A DNA stretch of 64,000 nucleotides from Corynebacterium sp. SCR221107 (GCF_027886475.1 NZ_CP115670.1:2418001-2482000), one strand, 5' to 3'; positions 39,551 to 50,127 are shown, numbered from the stretch's first letter. The notes: generated by a model not told the origin, from the sequence alone. Translations and numbers: made by a program.

Positions 39551-40492
39551 CTAATTCGCGCCCAGCGCGCCCATGATCAGCTCCTTGATCTCCTCCTCGT
39601 TGTCAGGGCGCTCGAGCTTCGTGTCGTCGATGCGGCGCACCCGCGCCGCGATGCGCACGCTGGAGACGAGCCACACCGAGTCCGCGCGCACAAGGTCGGC
39701 GACAGAAAGCTCCTTGGCCTTGCAGCGCCACCCCCTCGCGGTGGCGTGCTCGAAAAGCGCCGCCTGGGTGGTACCGGGCAGGATGTCACCACCGGGGATG
39801 GGCGTGCGCAGCTTGTCCCCGCGCACGGTGACCACGGTGGAGGTAGCGCCCTCGAGAACCTTGTCCCCGTCGACGTAGATGACGTCGTCGAAGCCGTGCC
39901 CGCGGGCCCAGCGCAGCGCCGCCATGTTCGCCGCGTAGCTTAAGGTCTTAGCGCCGACCACCAGCCACGGCGCCACGGGTGAGGACTCGGCAACGAGGTT
40001 GCCGGCATCGTCGGCGTGAGTGGTGGTAATGCGGTCTATGGAGTAGCCGCGCGGGCTGGTCATCACCTTCACGCCGTTAGCCCGCTGCTCGAGCACCGAG
40101 TCGCCGATGGCTTGGACCGTGATCCATGCGGTGGGGATCCCCGTGGAGGCGCGGCCGCGGGTATAGGTCCAGGAACACTTCGCGTCGGCGTCGCTGCGCT
40201 CGCGCCACTGGGCTAGTGCCTCATGGGTGGCGGAGATCCAATAGTCAACGTTGGGTTCCGGGAGGTCGAGCAGGCGCGCGGAGGCCTGGAAGCGCTTGGC
40301 ATGACGCTCGAGGTTGCACGCGTGGTCGCCGTGGAGCAACAGCGTTTCGAAGACGCCATCGCCTCGGGTCACCGCCGCGTCGTCGAAGAAGACCAGCGGG
40401 AGCTGCGGCCGGTGGTTGCGGACCGAGCCGCCAAAGGGCTCAACTGCGAGGATGATGGGTTCTACTTTTTGTCCGGGATAGATCGGCGCCAT
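39551..40492 (-). CDS. Class IV aminotransferase (aminodeoxychorismate lyase-like)
   Basis: The 313-residue PLP enzyme is of fold-type IV, with GVFETLLLHGDHACNLERHAKR (phosphate and substrate side), LSYAANMAALRWARGHGFDDVIYVDGD (with the PLP lysine in the preceding VVGAKTLSYA) and LEGATSTVVTVRGD. The family covers aminodeoxychorismate lyase (PabC) for folate and branched-chain or D-amino acid aminotransferases; PabC-like is most probable, but no pabAB is in view. ATG 40492 has a CATAAT about 9 bases upstream, so a leaderless transcript is possible; a TTG at 40501 is the alternative. It is divergent from ygfZ with 43 bases between. Confidence 0.85.
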   Translation of the reverse strand: MAPIYPGQKVEPIILAVEPFGGSVRNHRPQLPLVFFDDAAVTRGDGVFETLLLHGDHACNLERHAKRFQASARLLDLPEPNVDYWISATHEALAQWRERSDADAKCSWTYTRGRASTGIPTAWITVQAIGDSVLEQRANGVKVMTSPRGYSIDRITTTHADDAGNLVAESSPVAPWLVVGAKTLSYAANMAALRWARGHGFDDVIYVDGDKVLEGATSTVVTVRGDKLRTPIPGGDILPGTTQAALFEHATARGWRCKAKELSVADLVRADSVWLVSSVRIAARVRRIDDTKLERPDNEEEIKELIMGALGAN

Positions 40493-40535
40493 ATCAATCA
40501 ATTATGCCCGCTATTTCGCGCTACCATCGGAGCTT

Positions 40536-41660
40536 GTGAACAATTCCTCCCCGCAATCAACTCCTTCCGATGACTCCCAGGAGCCTGCACCGATGTACGC
40601 CTCCCCGCTCTTGGGGCTACCTGGTGCCGCCCCGCTCCAAGATCCAGAGCGCGAGGGCGCCCACCCAGTGCCCACGGCCTTGGCCGGAGTAGCGTGGCAC
40701 TATGGGAACCCGCTGAGTGAGCAGCGTTTCTTTGAGTCCGGCTGTGGCATGGTGGATCTCAGCCACCGCCGTTTGATCAAGGTAGAAGGCGCCGATGCGG
40801 CTACTTTTCTCAATAACCTTTTGTCCCAAAAGCTCGATGACGCACCCGATGGATTCTTCGGCCAGGCGCTCGACCTCGACGGCCAGGGACATGTCCTGCA
40901 CCAAATGCAGGTAAGTCGTATCGGCGATGCGTTTTATCTCGACACCACCGCAGATCGCATCGATAGCCTGCGGGAGTATCTCCACAAGATGGTCTTCTGG
41001 TCGCAGGTGGTCATTTCCGACCCCGAGCTGGCGATCATTGCCCTGATAGGCCCCGAGCGCGACGCCGTAATAAACCCAGCTGGCGTAGTTTTTAGCAGGC
41101 AGGCCAGCGTTGGTCTTGCCCGCAGGGAGCTCATCGTCTCCCGCGAGATGCTTTCCTACGTCGCCAGCGCGCTTGTGGCCCAGGGGGTCGCGCCCGTGGG
41201 GCTGATGGCATATACGGCAGCTCGCGTGCGCGCCCTCGAACCGGAGGCATCGCTGGACCTGGATGATAAGTCGATCCCACACGAGGCAGCCTTTTTTATA
41301 CCCGCTGCGGTTCACCTGCACAAGGGCTGCTACCGCGGCCAGGAAACCGTCGCCCGGGTTGATAACCTCGGGCGCTCACCGCGGGTGTTGGTCTTAGTCC
41401 ACATCGACGGCTCCGCGCCGGACCAGCCACGGTCAGGAGACGCCATCGAATCGGGCGGGAGGGTCGTCGGCAGGCTCGGCACCGTCGTCGATGACTATGA
41501 GTATGGGCCGATCGGGCTCGCGTTGATCAAGCGTTCGGCCTTGGGCTCGAGCCAGCTTGTCGCGGGGCAGGCTGCGTTGGCGATCGATAAGGATTCCCTG
41601 CCCTCCGATGGGGGCGAGCGACCCGGCCGGGCCGCGATTAACAAATTGCGCGGCATCTGA
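40536..41660 (+). CDS. ygfZ: Folate-binding protein YgfZ-like
   Basis: The 374-residue protein has the GcvT-like folate fold. The YgfZ signature K-G-C-Y-R-G-Q-E is intact (HKGCYRGQETVARV, about residue 265), with DLSHRRLIKVEGADAATFLNNL near the N-terminus. YgfZ/IBA57 proteins help repair or build Fe-S clusters using tetrahydrofolate. The start is GTG, with GGAG just upstream. The divergent neighbour is a folate-pathway-like enzyme, a pairing that makes sense. Confidence 0.92.
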   Translation: MNNSSPQSTPSDDSQEPAPMYASPLLGLPGAAPLQDPEREGAHPVPTALAGVAWHYGNPLSEQRFFESGCGMVDLSHRRLIKVEGADAATFLNNLLSQKLDDAPDGFFGQALDLDGQGHVLHQMQVSRIGDAFYLDTTADRIDSLREYLHKMVFWSQVVISDPELAIIALIGPERDAVINPAGVVFSRQASVGLARRELIVSREMLSYVASALVAQGVAPVGLMAYTAARVRALEPEASLDLDDKSIPHEAAFFIPAAVHLHKGCYRGQETVARVDNLGRSPRVLVLVHIDGSAPDQPRSGDAIESGGRVVGRLGTVVDDYEYGPIGLALIKRSALGSSQLVAGQAALAIDKDSLPSDGGERPGRAAINKLRGI

Positions 41661-41960
41661 TAGCGCCGACCCACCTTTGGGGGTGACAACTCCGTTGGGT
41701 TACAACAGCGGGCATGAGCGGGCAGTTGGTGGGTGGAACCCATGAAATCCCCACGGTAGTGTGTGAGAGTAGATGCGCAACTTGTGCGCCCACTTGGGTA
41801 AAAAACGACCGGCGCGAAGAAAAATTCGCCGAGGTCAACCCACCGGTGCGACAAATCGGCCTTATTCGGGCTATTGTGTCTAACAGGAATATATTGATTA
41901 GAAGCACACGGGGTATCCGAATTCCCAGGATCGCTCCGCACACTCCAAGGGGGTCATGCC
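41661..41960. other. Noncoding gap before the DUF3073 gene
   Basis: 300 bases with no convincing gene on either strand. TATATT at about 41889 may be the -10 of the DUF3073 gene. No terminator was found for ygfZ. Confidence 0.5.
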
Positions 41961-42197
41961 ATGGGTCGCGGTCGCGCGAAGGCAAAACAGACCAAGGTTG
42001 CACGCCAGCTGAAGTACAACACTCCGAACATGGATCTGGATTCTTTGCAGCGTGAGCTGGCGGGAAAGTCCCCGAGCCACAGCAACAGCCAGGACTATGA
42101 CGACCTCCCCGTCGATGATCAGTACGCCGAGTACGCCGAATGGATCGAGGACGAAGAGGATTCCTACGATGAGGGGCAGGCGGGAAACCGCAAGTAG
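41961..42197 (+). CDS. DUF3073 small acidic-tailed protein
   Basis: A 78-residue protein with a basic start (MGRGRAKAKQTKVARQLKY) and a very acidic C-terminal half (about residues 48-72, DDLPVDDQYAEYAEWIEDEEDSYDE kept in part). It matches the actinobacterial DUF3073 family, whose gene lies next to purM in M. tuberculosis too (Rv0810c, from memory). The basic-acidic split suggests nucleic acid or ribosome binding, but no function is established. AAGGGGG lies upstream of the ATG. A strong terminator follows. Confidence 0.92.
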   Translation: MGRGRAKAKQTKVARQLKYNTPNMDLDSLQRELAGKSPSHSNSQDYDDLPVDDQYAEYAEWIEDEEDSYDEGQAGNRK

Positions 42198-42233
42198 GCA
42201 TGAGCCGCAGCCATCAGTAGTTGAAACGATTGC

Positions 42234-42265
42234 AGCGAGGATCCCGCGCGGATCCTCGCTTTTTC
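42234..42265 (+). terminator. Terminator of the DUF3073 gene
   Basis: AGCGAGGATC and GATCCTCGCT form a perfect stem followed by TTTTCGTTTC. Confidence 0.9.
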
Positions 42266-42286
42266 GTTTCTACTGTGAAGCTTAAA

Positions 42287-42325
42287 GGCCGCGCCCCTCC
42301 TGCGGGAAGGGCGCGGCCACTTTTC
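42287..42325 (-). terminator. Terminator of purM
   Basis: GGCCGCGCCC and GGGCGCGGCC form a perfect 10-base stem 18 bases after the purM stop. Confidence 0.75.
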
Positions 42326-42343
42326 TATTTCTCGAGGTGGCGA

Positions 42344-43429
<1,086 letters not shown>

Positions 43430-43500
43430 GCCTTAGGCCCTACAGTCCTTTTATTGAAATGGGTATCAGAGTAAGTGTTTATCGTGCTGCCTGTTGAATG

Positions 43501-45051
43501 CTAGTCAATGCTAGCGCAGTTGCCTCGCTGCAAAGCCGAAACCAGCTCCGCGTTCTGGTTGCCCTTCGGCAGCCCCAGCGGGTAGACCCCGTCGAAGCAG
43601 GCGGCACATAGTTCGTCGGCAGGCTGCTCCGTGGCCTCGATCATCGACTGGGTGGAGACGTAGCCCAGCGAATCCGCGCCGATGGCAGCACACACGGAGG
43701 CGATCATCTCCTCCTCGTTGTTGCCGGTCACCGCGTTGGCCAGCAACTCACCTGGGCTTGCGAAGTCGATGCCGTAGAAACACGGCCACTTCACCGGCGG
43801 CGAGGCGATGCGCACGTGAACCTGGGCGGCACCTGCCTCCCGAAGCATGCGGATCAAGGCACGCTGGGTATTGCCACGCACGATGGAGTCATCCACCACC
43901 ACGAGGCTCTTGCCTGCAATAACCTCGCGCAGTGGGTTGAGCTTGAGCCTAATGCCCAGCTGCCGCAGCGTCTGGGAGGGCTGGATGAAGGTACGGCCCA
44001 CATACGCATTTTTGACCAAGCCCTGGCCGAAGGGGATGCCGGATTCCTGGGCAAATCCCACTGCGGCGGGGTTGCCGGACTCAGGCACCGGAATCACGAG
44101 GTCGCCGTCCGCAGGCCACTCGCGGGCGAGCCTGCGGCCAATCTCCAGGCGAGTGGCGTTGACGTTGCGGCCACGGATGGTGGAATCCGGGCGGGCGAGG
44201 TAGACGTACTCAAACACGCACCCCTTGCGGCGCGGCTCGGCGAAACGCTCGGAGCGGATGCCCGCCTCGTCGATAGCGACGAGCTCGCCCGGCATGATCT
44301 CACGCACGAAGGAAGCACCGATGATGTCGAGCGCGCAGGTCTCGGAAGCGATCACGTAACCGCGATCGAGGCGGCCGAGGCACAGCGGGCGCACCCCCTC
44401 AGGATCGCGGGCGGCATACAGGGTGTGCCCGTCGGTGATGGTGAGGCAGAACGCACCCTTGATGTGCGGGAGCACCTCGCGCGCGGAGTCCAAAAGGGTC
44501 TTGCCGTCAGCGATCTTCTCGGCCAGCAGCGCCGTCATCACATCGGAGTCAGAGGGGTGCTTGTCCTTGCTGACAAGGTCTTTCTCGGCGGCCTCATCAA
44601 GAAGCTCCAGATAGTTGACCAGGTTTCCGTTGTGGCACAACGCAACATCGGTGCCATCCGGAGCCACGCGGAACATAGGCTGGGAGTTCTCCCAGGTCAC
44701 TCCGCCAGCCGTGGAGTAACGGGTGTGGCCGATGGCCACATCGCCTTTGAGGGAATCCAAGGTGGGTTCGTCGAAGATCTGGGAAACCAGACCCAGGTCT
44801 TTGTACACGACGATCTGGTCCCCATCGCCGACGGCGATGCCAGCGGCCTCCTGACCACGGTGCTGGAGCGCGAAAAGACCGAAGTACGTCAGCTTTGAGA
44901 CTTCTTCGCCCGGCGCCCACACGCCAAAGACACCGCATTCCTCGCGGGGGGCTTGCTCCCCAAGGTCATCGAGATCCCCGGCTAATAAGGATGCAGTGCC
45001 GGGGGCTTGTTGGACAGGGACTTGATATTCAGGCTGCTCAGTGTGTGCCAC
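43501..45051 (-). CDS. purF: Amidophosphoribosyltransferase
   Basis: The 516-residue enzyme makes phosphoribosylamine from PRPP and glutamine, the first step of purine synthesis. The N-terminal nucleophile hydrolase begins at Cys39 in REECGVFGVW after a propeptide that is removed; the glutaminase loop HTRYSTAGG and the PRPP loop VVVDDSIVRGNT follow. I chose GTG 45051 (protein starts AHTEQPEYQVPV); the open frame runs on to 45219 but the extra 56 residues do not look like PurF. It pairs with purM downstream. Confidence 0.95.
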   Translation of the reverse strand: MAHTEQPEYQVPVQQAPGTASLLAGDLDDLGEQAPREECGVFGVWAPGEEVSKLTYFGLFALQHRGQEAAGIAVGDGDQIVVYKDLGLVSQIFDEPTLDSLKGDVAIGHTRYSTAGGVTWENSQPMFRVAPDGTDVALCHNGNLVNYLELLDEAAEKDLVSKDKHPSDSDVMTALLAEKIADGKTLLDSAREVLPHIKGAFCLTITDGHTLYAARDPEGVRPLCLGRLDRGYVIASETCALDIIGASFVREIMPGELVAIDEAGIRSERFAEPRRKGCVFEYVYLARPDSTIRGRNVNATRLEIGRRLAREWPADGDLVIPVPESGNPAAVGFAQESGIPFGQGLVKNAYVGRTFIQPSQTLRQLGIRLKLNPLREVIAGKSLVVVDDSIVRGNTQRALIRMLREAGAAQVHVRIASPPVKWPCFYGIDFASPGELLANAVTGNNEEEMIASVCAAIGADSLGYVSTQSMIEATEQPADELCAACFDGVYPLGLPKGNQNAELVSALQRGNCASID

Positions 45052-45166
45052 TTGCCTAATGCTAGTATCTCGCCTGCGTTCCGAACAAGCTTTGACCAGC
45101 ATATGCCCCTGCAGCACCCCGCACGCTGGCACTTCCACGAAGCGAAAGCAAGGCCGGCTGGCTGGG

Positions 45167-45177
45167 CGTCGGAAAGC
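45167..45177 (-). repeat. GCTTKCCGACG motif copy
   Basis: Exact GCTTTCCGACG on the minus strand, right after the T-run of the terminator at 45185-45212, the same placement as at 39525. Confidence 0.6.
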
Positions 45178-45184
45178 AAAGAAA

Positions 45185-45212
45185 AGGCGCGGGGAATCGA
45201 CTCCCCACGCCT
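45185..45212 (-). terminator. Terminator of the VIT1-like gene
   Basis: AGGCGTGGGG and CCCCGCGCCT pair (one wobble) and TTTTCTTTGC follows on the minus strand. Confidence 0.85.
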
Positions 45213-45224
45213 CATGCACTCACC

Positions 45225-45953
45225 TTAGGCCGCCACTGTGGTGCCCAACAGCGCGCCAATGACGTAGGTGACGCCAAACGCCAGGGCACCGCCGACGACG
45301 AGGCGGATGACCGAGCGGGTCTTGTTTGCTTCCGAAAACTTCGCGGAGATCGTTCCCGTGACCGACAGCGCCAGCAAAGCCGAGACGAGCACGGCCGCAA
45401 CCCGCCAGCCATCGGGCACGATGAGCGAGACGATCAGCGGCAGCAGGGCACCGATGGTGAACGCGACCGCGGAGGCGCCTGCGGCAACCCAGGGGTTGGT
45501 GAAGTCTTCTTCATCCATGCCCAGCTCGAGCTGCAGGTGGGCACGCAACGCGTTGTGTTCATGCATCTGCACGGCAGCGACCTCGGCCGTGTCCTTTTCC
45601 ATACCTTTGTCCATGAGAATCTGGACCAGCTCGGCATGTTCTTCCTCAGGGAGGTTTTCGAGCTCCCAGCGCTCCTTTTCCACCAGCATCTTCTCGGTAT
45701 CGCGCTGGGCGGAGACGGAGACGTACTCGCCGAGTGCCATCGACACCGCACCGGAGATCAAAGCGGCCGAACCGGCGACCAAAATCTCGCGCCCTCCTGC
45801 GCCCGTGGCGGCGACGCCCGTGAGCAGACCAGCCACGGAAACGATGCCGTCGTTGGCGCCGAGCACGCCTGCCCGCAGCCAGTTGAGCTTGGATCCGACC
45901 TCAGTTTGGTGCGGCTCGGCGTTGGCACCATGCGGTGATTGTGGTGTGGTCAT
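45225..45953 (-). CDS. VIT1/CCC1 family iron/manganese transporter
   Basis: The 242-residue protein has five predicted spans. The signature LRAGVLGANDGIVSVAGLLTG (about residues 26-46, first span) and SMALGEYVSVSAQRDTE (second span and the acidic metal-binding helix) mark the VIT1/CCC1 family, which moves Fe2+ or Mn2+ out of the cytoplasm. The soluble helix MEKDTAEVAAVQMHEHNAL carries Glu/His typical of the metal-binding domain. No DtxR box was seen upstream. Confidence 0.92.
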   Translation of the reverse strand: MTTPQSPHGANAEPHQTEVGSKLNWLRAGVLGANDGIVSVAGLLTGVAATGAGGREILVAGSAALISGAVSMALGEYVSVSAQRDTEKMLVEKERWELENLPEEEHAELVQILMDKGMEKDTAEVAAVQMHEHNALRAHLQLELGMDEEDFTNPWVAAGASAVAFTIGALLPLIVSLIVPDGWRVAAVLVSALLALSVTGTISAKFSEANKTRSVIRLVVGGALAFGVTYVIGALLGTTVAA

Positions 45954-46097
45954 GATTTCCGACTTCCCTTCTGACCCAACTTGGTCTAAGAGATAACAAA
46001 AACGGGGTGTATCGGTTTGCTAATGACAAACCATACAACTGCTTCAACCACCATGCTGCCACGTTTCTTCCCGCACCGCACCCAATGAATACCTACC

Positions 46098-46499
46098 CTA
46101 AGCTGGGGTTATAAGGTTATGGTAGCCAATAATCGGCAGCCAGTTAGCCACCTCTTTGGCCCGAGTCCCAGAGGAAGATACCCGCGGGTTGTCGGCGAGC
46201 GTTTCCAAACCCAGCGCTAGGCGCAACCAGGTAAGCGGATCACATTCGACAACGTTGGGTGGGGTACCGCGGGTGTGCTTGGGGCCTTCGATGCATTGCA
46301 CGGCAGCATAGGGCGGCACGCGTACCTCCACCGAGTTTCCCGGCGCGGTCTGGCCAAGGGTGCGCACGCTGAGCCGGACGGCCTCGGCAAGCACGCTGCG
46401 TGGGGGTTTGAGTTCGCGTTCCGGGTCTTTGGCCCAGGCGGCAACGGCTGCGAGCGCTCGGCGAGTGTCGGCGGGATCGGCCTTTTTCACAGCAGGCAT
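46098..46499 (-). CDS. Sterol carrier family protein (Rv0807-like)
   Basis: A 133-residue protein. It has the pattern of the actinobacterial sterol-carrier/MDMPI-C-like family found near purF (Rv0807 in M. tuberculosis, from memory): RRALAAVAAWAKD, RLSVRTLGQ, GNSVEVRVPPYAAVQCIEGPKHTRGTPPNVVE and DPLTWLRLALG. The last two segments are the core of the fold. The ligand is unknown. AAGGAAGAG lies upstream of ATG. Confidence 0.82.
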   Translation of the reverse strand: MPAVKKADPADTRRALAAVAAWAKDPERELKPPRSVLAEAVRLSVRTLGQTAPGNSVEVRVPPYAAVQCIEGPKHTRGTPPNVVECDPLTWLRLALGLETLADNPRVSSSGTRAKEVANWLPIIGYHNLITPA

Positions 46500-46567
46500 G
46501 GGATCGACTCTTCCTTCTCTAGTGCTTTAGGAAACATTGTGTCGCGGGGTTGATGTACATTACCCGT

Positions 46568-47569
46568 ATGGTTGACTCGAACTTGAATAATCGCTCCCCT
46601 GAACTTACCCTCCGCTTCCTCGCCGCCCCCACAGATGTCCTTTTGGCGGGCAGCCACGGTGTGGGCGGCGGTCGCGTTTTGGAGTGGATTGATAAGGCCG
46701 CCTACGGCTGCGCGGTGCAGTGGTCGGGCACATATTGCGTCACCGCCTACGTTGGCCATATTCATTTCACCCGCCCGATCCCCTCGGGGCACATGGTGGA
46801 GGTACGCTCCAGGATTGCGATGACGGGTCGGTCCTCCATGCACATCGTCAACGAGGTATTCTCGGCGGATCCGCGCGATGGCGTGTTCACCCGAGCCTGC
46901 GATTGCCTGGTTATTTTCGTTGCCAAGGATACTGAGACCGGTCGGCCGGTGCCGGTGCCTAAGTTTGTGCCGTCCACTGATGAGGAGCGTCGCCTAGAGG
47001 CCGCGGCAATGTCGCGCATTGAGTTGCGCGCGGCCATCGAGGAGGAAATGGCCAAGCAGACCTACTCAGGGCCGTCGAACGCGCCACGGCTGATTACCCG
47101 CTTCCTAGCCAAGCCGACGGACGTCAATTGGGGCGGCAAGGTGCACGGCGGCACCGCCATGGAATGGATCGACGAGGCCGCAGCGGCGTGTACGCAGGAG
47201 TGGTCCGGCGAGCACACGGTTGCGGTGTATGCGGGAGGGATTCGCTTCTATCAGCCGATTCAGATTGGTGATTTGATCGAGGTGGATGCGCGCATGATGC
47301 GTACCGACGATCGCAGCATGCAGATGTCGGTGCATGTGCGTTCCGGAAACCCCCGCAATGGGCGCACCGCGCTTACCGACGCCATCCACGCGACCATTTC
47401 CTACATCGCCGTCGACATCGACGGCCAGCCATTGCCGGCCCGCCAATTCGAGCCGATCACCGAGGAGGATATTCGCCTCTCCGGCCACGCGCAGACCCTG
47501 CGAGGCCTGCGCGCGAAGTATTCGCCCAAGCCCTTGATCGTCAATCGGCTCTCGCAGCGGGTGAATTAG
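46568..47569 (+). CDS. Acyl-CoA thioesterase with two hotdog domains
   Basis: The 333-residue protein has two similar 4-hydroxybenzoyl-type hotdog domains (about residues 10-140 and 175-310). Each has the acyl-CoA hydrolase pattern: G-x-x-LEWIDKAAYGCA / HGGTAMEWIDEAAAACTQ, then AYVGHIHFTRPIPSGHMVEV / VYAGGIRFYQPIQIGDLIEV. The second copy has the full HGG loop, the first has GVGGG instead, so the sites may not be equivalent. ATG 46568 lies 6 bases after TACATT, which fits a leaderless transcript. Confidence 0.92.
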   Translation: MVDSNLNNRSPELTLRFLAAPTDVLLAGSHGVGGGRVLEWIDKAAYGCAVQWSGTYCVTAYVGHIHFTRPIPSGHMVEVRSRIAMTGRSSMHIVNEVFSADPRDGVFTRACDCLVIFVAKDTETGRPVPVPKFVPSTDEERRLEAAAMSRIELRAAIEEEMAKQTYSGPSNAPRLITRFLAKPTDVNWGGKVHGGTAMEWIDEAAAACTQEWSGEHTVAVYAGGIRFYQPIQIGDLIEVDARMMRTDDRSMQMSVHVRSGNPRNGRTALTDAIHATISYIAVDIDGQPLPARQFEPITEEDIRLSGHAQTLRGLRAKYSPKPLIVNRLSQRVN

Positions 47570-47579
47570 GACCCCTGGG

Positions 47580-47590
47580 CGTCGGCAAGC
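47580..47590 (-). repeat. GCTTKCCGACG motif copy
   Basis: Exact GCTTGCCGACG on the minus strand in the 31-base gap between the convergent thioesterase and trhA genes. Confidence 0.6.
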
Positions 47591-47600
47591 AAGCAACCTA

Positions 47601-48440
47601 TTAGGCGACGACCATCCACACGGCGATAAGGTGCACCACAGCGGCGACGATGGTAGCCGCGTGGAAGACCTCGTGGAAGCCGACCACGCGCGCGTTGCGG
47701 CCCGGCCACCGGAAGGCGTACATGAACGCGCCCAGGGAATAAACGACGCCCCCGGCAAAGAGCAACCAGACCACAGCCGGGCCTGCGGTGCGCCACAGCT
47801 CCGGAATCAGTGGCACGATGAGCCAGCCCAAGATGAGGTAGACCGCCACGTCGAGCCAGCGCGGATGGTTGATCCACACCATGTTCAAGACAACGGCACC
47901 CACCGCCCCGGACCAGGCCACCACGAGGATCCACCACTGGTCAGGCAGGACGATCAGACATAGCGGGGTGTAGGTTGCGGCGATAAACAACGCGATCATG
48001 GAGTGGTCGGCCCGGCGCCACCAGTTAATGGTCTGCAGCGATTTCCACGGCCCACGATGATAGGCGGCCGAAACCCCGAAGAGGCCCACCAAGCCGAGGG
48101 CGTAGATGAGCACGCCTAAAGCCTCCGACCAACTGCGGGTCATAAAGGCGAAGGTGACCAGCACAGATCCGGAAACCACCGACAGCCACGCGGCGATGAG
48201 ATGGAACCAGCCGCGGGTAATGGGGCGCTCGCCACGGTCATAGACAAAACGGCGCAGCTCCACCAGCGGGATGGCCTCACCCTTGTCTTCGTGGCCGGTT
48301 TGGCGGACAGCCCTGGGCAGATTTCGGTTATCTGGCGTGAATTCTTTTTGCGCACACTCGGCGCCTCGATGGGGCTCGTGATGCTGTTTTTTCGTGGTTG
48401 TCACTGGTGAATGCCTTTGGTGGGTCTGCCGATCAGTCAT
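47601..48440 (-). CDS. trhA: Hemolysin III family membrane protein (TrhA)
   Basis: The 279-residue protein has a polar N-terminal extension of about 75 residues and then seven spans of the hemolysin III/PAQR type. Family residues include RGWFHLIAAW, GVSAAYHRGPW, RRADHSMIALFIAATYTP and, at the end, GFHEVFHAATIVAAVVHLIAV with the metal-binding histidines. Relatives influence membrane lipid homeostasis; hemolysis is not implied. ATG 48440 is preceded by TAGGCT at 7-8 bases, a probable leaderless promoter. Twelve upstream residues in the open frame are unlikely. Confidence 0.9.
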   Translation of the reverse strand: MTDRQTHQRHSPVTTTKKQHHEPHRGAECAQKEFTPDNRNLPRAVRQTGHEDKGEAIPLVELRRFVYDRGERPITRGWFHLIAAWLSVVSGSVLVTFAFMTRSWSEALGVLIYALGLVGLFGVSAAYHRGPWKSLQTINWWRRADHSMIALFIAATYTPLCLIVLPDQWWILVVAWSGAVGAVVLNMVWINHPRWLDVAVYLILGWLIVPLIPELWRTAGPAVVWLLFAGGVVYSLGAFMYAFRWPGRNARVVGFHEVFHAATIVAAVVHLIAVWMVVA

Positions 48441-48639
48441 CGTCGAAAGCCTAACCAACGATTGCGTAGGTAACAACCCCCATTCGGGTTACCCGGGGCT
48501 TTTTGCCAGCCTGTTCACAGGTTCTTGTGAGTACTCCCCGTGCCAAAGGCGTGGTTTATGCCCAATTCCAAACAAGCTAACTCACCGCTGACACGTGATT
48601 CCAAGGCTACGCACAGCCGCGCATTTAAGAATCAAAGCC

Positions 48640-50127
48640 ATGGTTATGGCATTGAACTCCGACACACCCGGCGCGCGCCGAGCCGACGGTAATACCACCC
48701 AACAAACCCCCCGCGTCCCTCACACCCAACGTCCGGTCTCCGAGCTGTTCGCCGAGCGCACCCGTCGCCCCATGGGCGGCCAGCGCGAGAGTTGGACGGC
48801 AACGGCCGTCTATTCCGACGTCTGGGCGTTGTTCGTGGCAACCATCTACATGTGGATCCAGGCAGGCGGCGTCCAAGAGCTCACCCAAGGACTCAGTCCC
48901 GCCCTTGGCTCGGCGGGCCGCATGACCGGACTGCTCGCCTCCATGGCCTTGCTGATCCAGGTGTTCATGATGTCCCGCGTGCCTTTCGTGGAGGCCTCCA
49001 TCGGTCAGGATCGCCTCACGGTCATGCACCGCTGGCTTGGTTTTAGCAGCTTTAGCCTCATCATGATCCATATCGCGCTTCTGGTCGCCCAGGACAATGA
49101 TTCGATCATGGGCATGGCCGCCACCTTCTGGGACATGACCTGGAACTACCCCGGCATGTTGCTGGCCGTGGCAGGCACCTTCGCACTGGTCATGGTGGTG
49201 GTTACCTCCTTCAAAGCAGCACGGCGCAGCCTGCGCTATGAGAACTGGCACCTCATCCACCTCTACGGCTACCTAGGCGCGGCGTTGGCCATCCCGCACC
49301 AGCTGTGGACTGGCGCCGAGTTCCTGGGACACCCGGTCATTACCGGACTGTGGTGGGCGCTCTGGGCAATGACGGCGACGAGCGTCATCGTCTTCCGCAT
49401 CATCGTACCGATTGCCGCCTCATCCTACTACAACCTGCGCGTGGCTGAGGTGACCACCTTGCCCGGCAATCTGGTGCGCGTGCGCATGACCGGCCGCCAC
49501 CTGAGCCGCATGCGCGTAGCCGGCGGCCAGTACTTCAACTGGCGCTTCGAAGGCCAAGGAATGACCCGCGCCATCCCGCTTTCCCTGTCCGCGCTTCCCG
49601 ACGGCCACAGCCTGGAAGTCACCGCCGCCATGGTTGGCCCAAAATCGATGCGCCTGGCGACACTCAAGACAGGAACCCGCGTGTTCATCGAAGGCCCCTA
49701 TGGGCGCCTGCACCGGTTGACGAAGTCGCAGCCGCACACCGTGCTCATGGGTGCTGGCACCGGTCTCATGCCGATCATCTCCTTGCTGGAGACCCTGCCC
49801 AGCCACGATCCGGCCACAGACACCGGCACCATTACCGTCATCGCCCGCGCATCCTCCCCCGATGAGCTTGCCTACGGCACCCGGCTGCCGGAACTGTGCG
49901 CGCTCAAAGGCGCACAGTTCTATCTCCTTTCCGGGCACCGCTGCCCGGGCTCCTGGCAGCCCCAGGGCCATGGCCTCGCCGACCATGTCGCCCTCCAGCG
50001 CTTGGCCCCCGACTTAGCCGAGTCCGATCTCTTCGTATGCGGCCCCAACGAGTGGATGAAGTCGGTCACCCGGGCCGCCCGTCGCGCAGGCACCGGCGAC
50101 ATCCACGCCGAGAAGTTCAGCCTTTAA
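48640..50127 (+). CDS. Ferric-reductase-like flavocytochrome (heme b membrane domain plus FAD/NAD(P)H domain)
   Basis: The protein of about 495 residues has a polar N-terminus, six membrane spans of the ferric reductase type with histidine pairs for two hemes (HRWLGFSSFSLIMIHI and NWHLIHLYGYLGAALAIPHQ), and then a cytoplasmic FAD/NAD(P)H domain with GGQYFNWRF, GPYGRLH and the nucleotide loop LMGAGTGLMPII. It should carry electrons from NAD(P)H across the membrane. It heads a cassette with an FMN-binding protein and ApbE. The start is uncertain: ATG 48640 or 48646; the frame is open from GTG 48595. Confidence 0.9.
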   Translation: MVMALNSDTPGARRADGNTTQQTPRVPHTQRPVSELFAERTRRPMGGQRESWTATAVYSDVWALFVATIYMWIQAGGVQELTQGLSPALGSAGRMTGLLASMALLIQVFMMSRVPFVEASIGQDRLTVMHRWLGFSSFSLIMIHIALLVAQDNDSIMGMAATFWDMTWNYPGMLLAVAGTFALVMVVVTSFKAARRSLRYENWHLIHLYGYLGAALAIPHQLWTGAEFLGHPVITGLWWALWAMTATSVIVFRIIVPIAASSYYNLRVAEVTTLPGNLVRVRMTGRHLSRMRVAGGQYFNWRFEGQGMTRAIPLSLSALPDGHSLEVTAAMVGPKSMRLATLKTGTRVFIEGPYGRLHRLTKSQPHTVLMGAGTGLMPIISLLETLPSHDPATDTGTITVIARASSPDELAYGTRLPELCALKGAQFYLLSGHRCPGSWQPQGHGLADHVALQRLAPDLAESDLFVCGPNEWMKSVTRAARRAGTGDIHAEKFSL

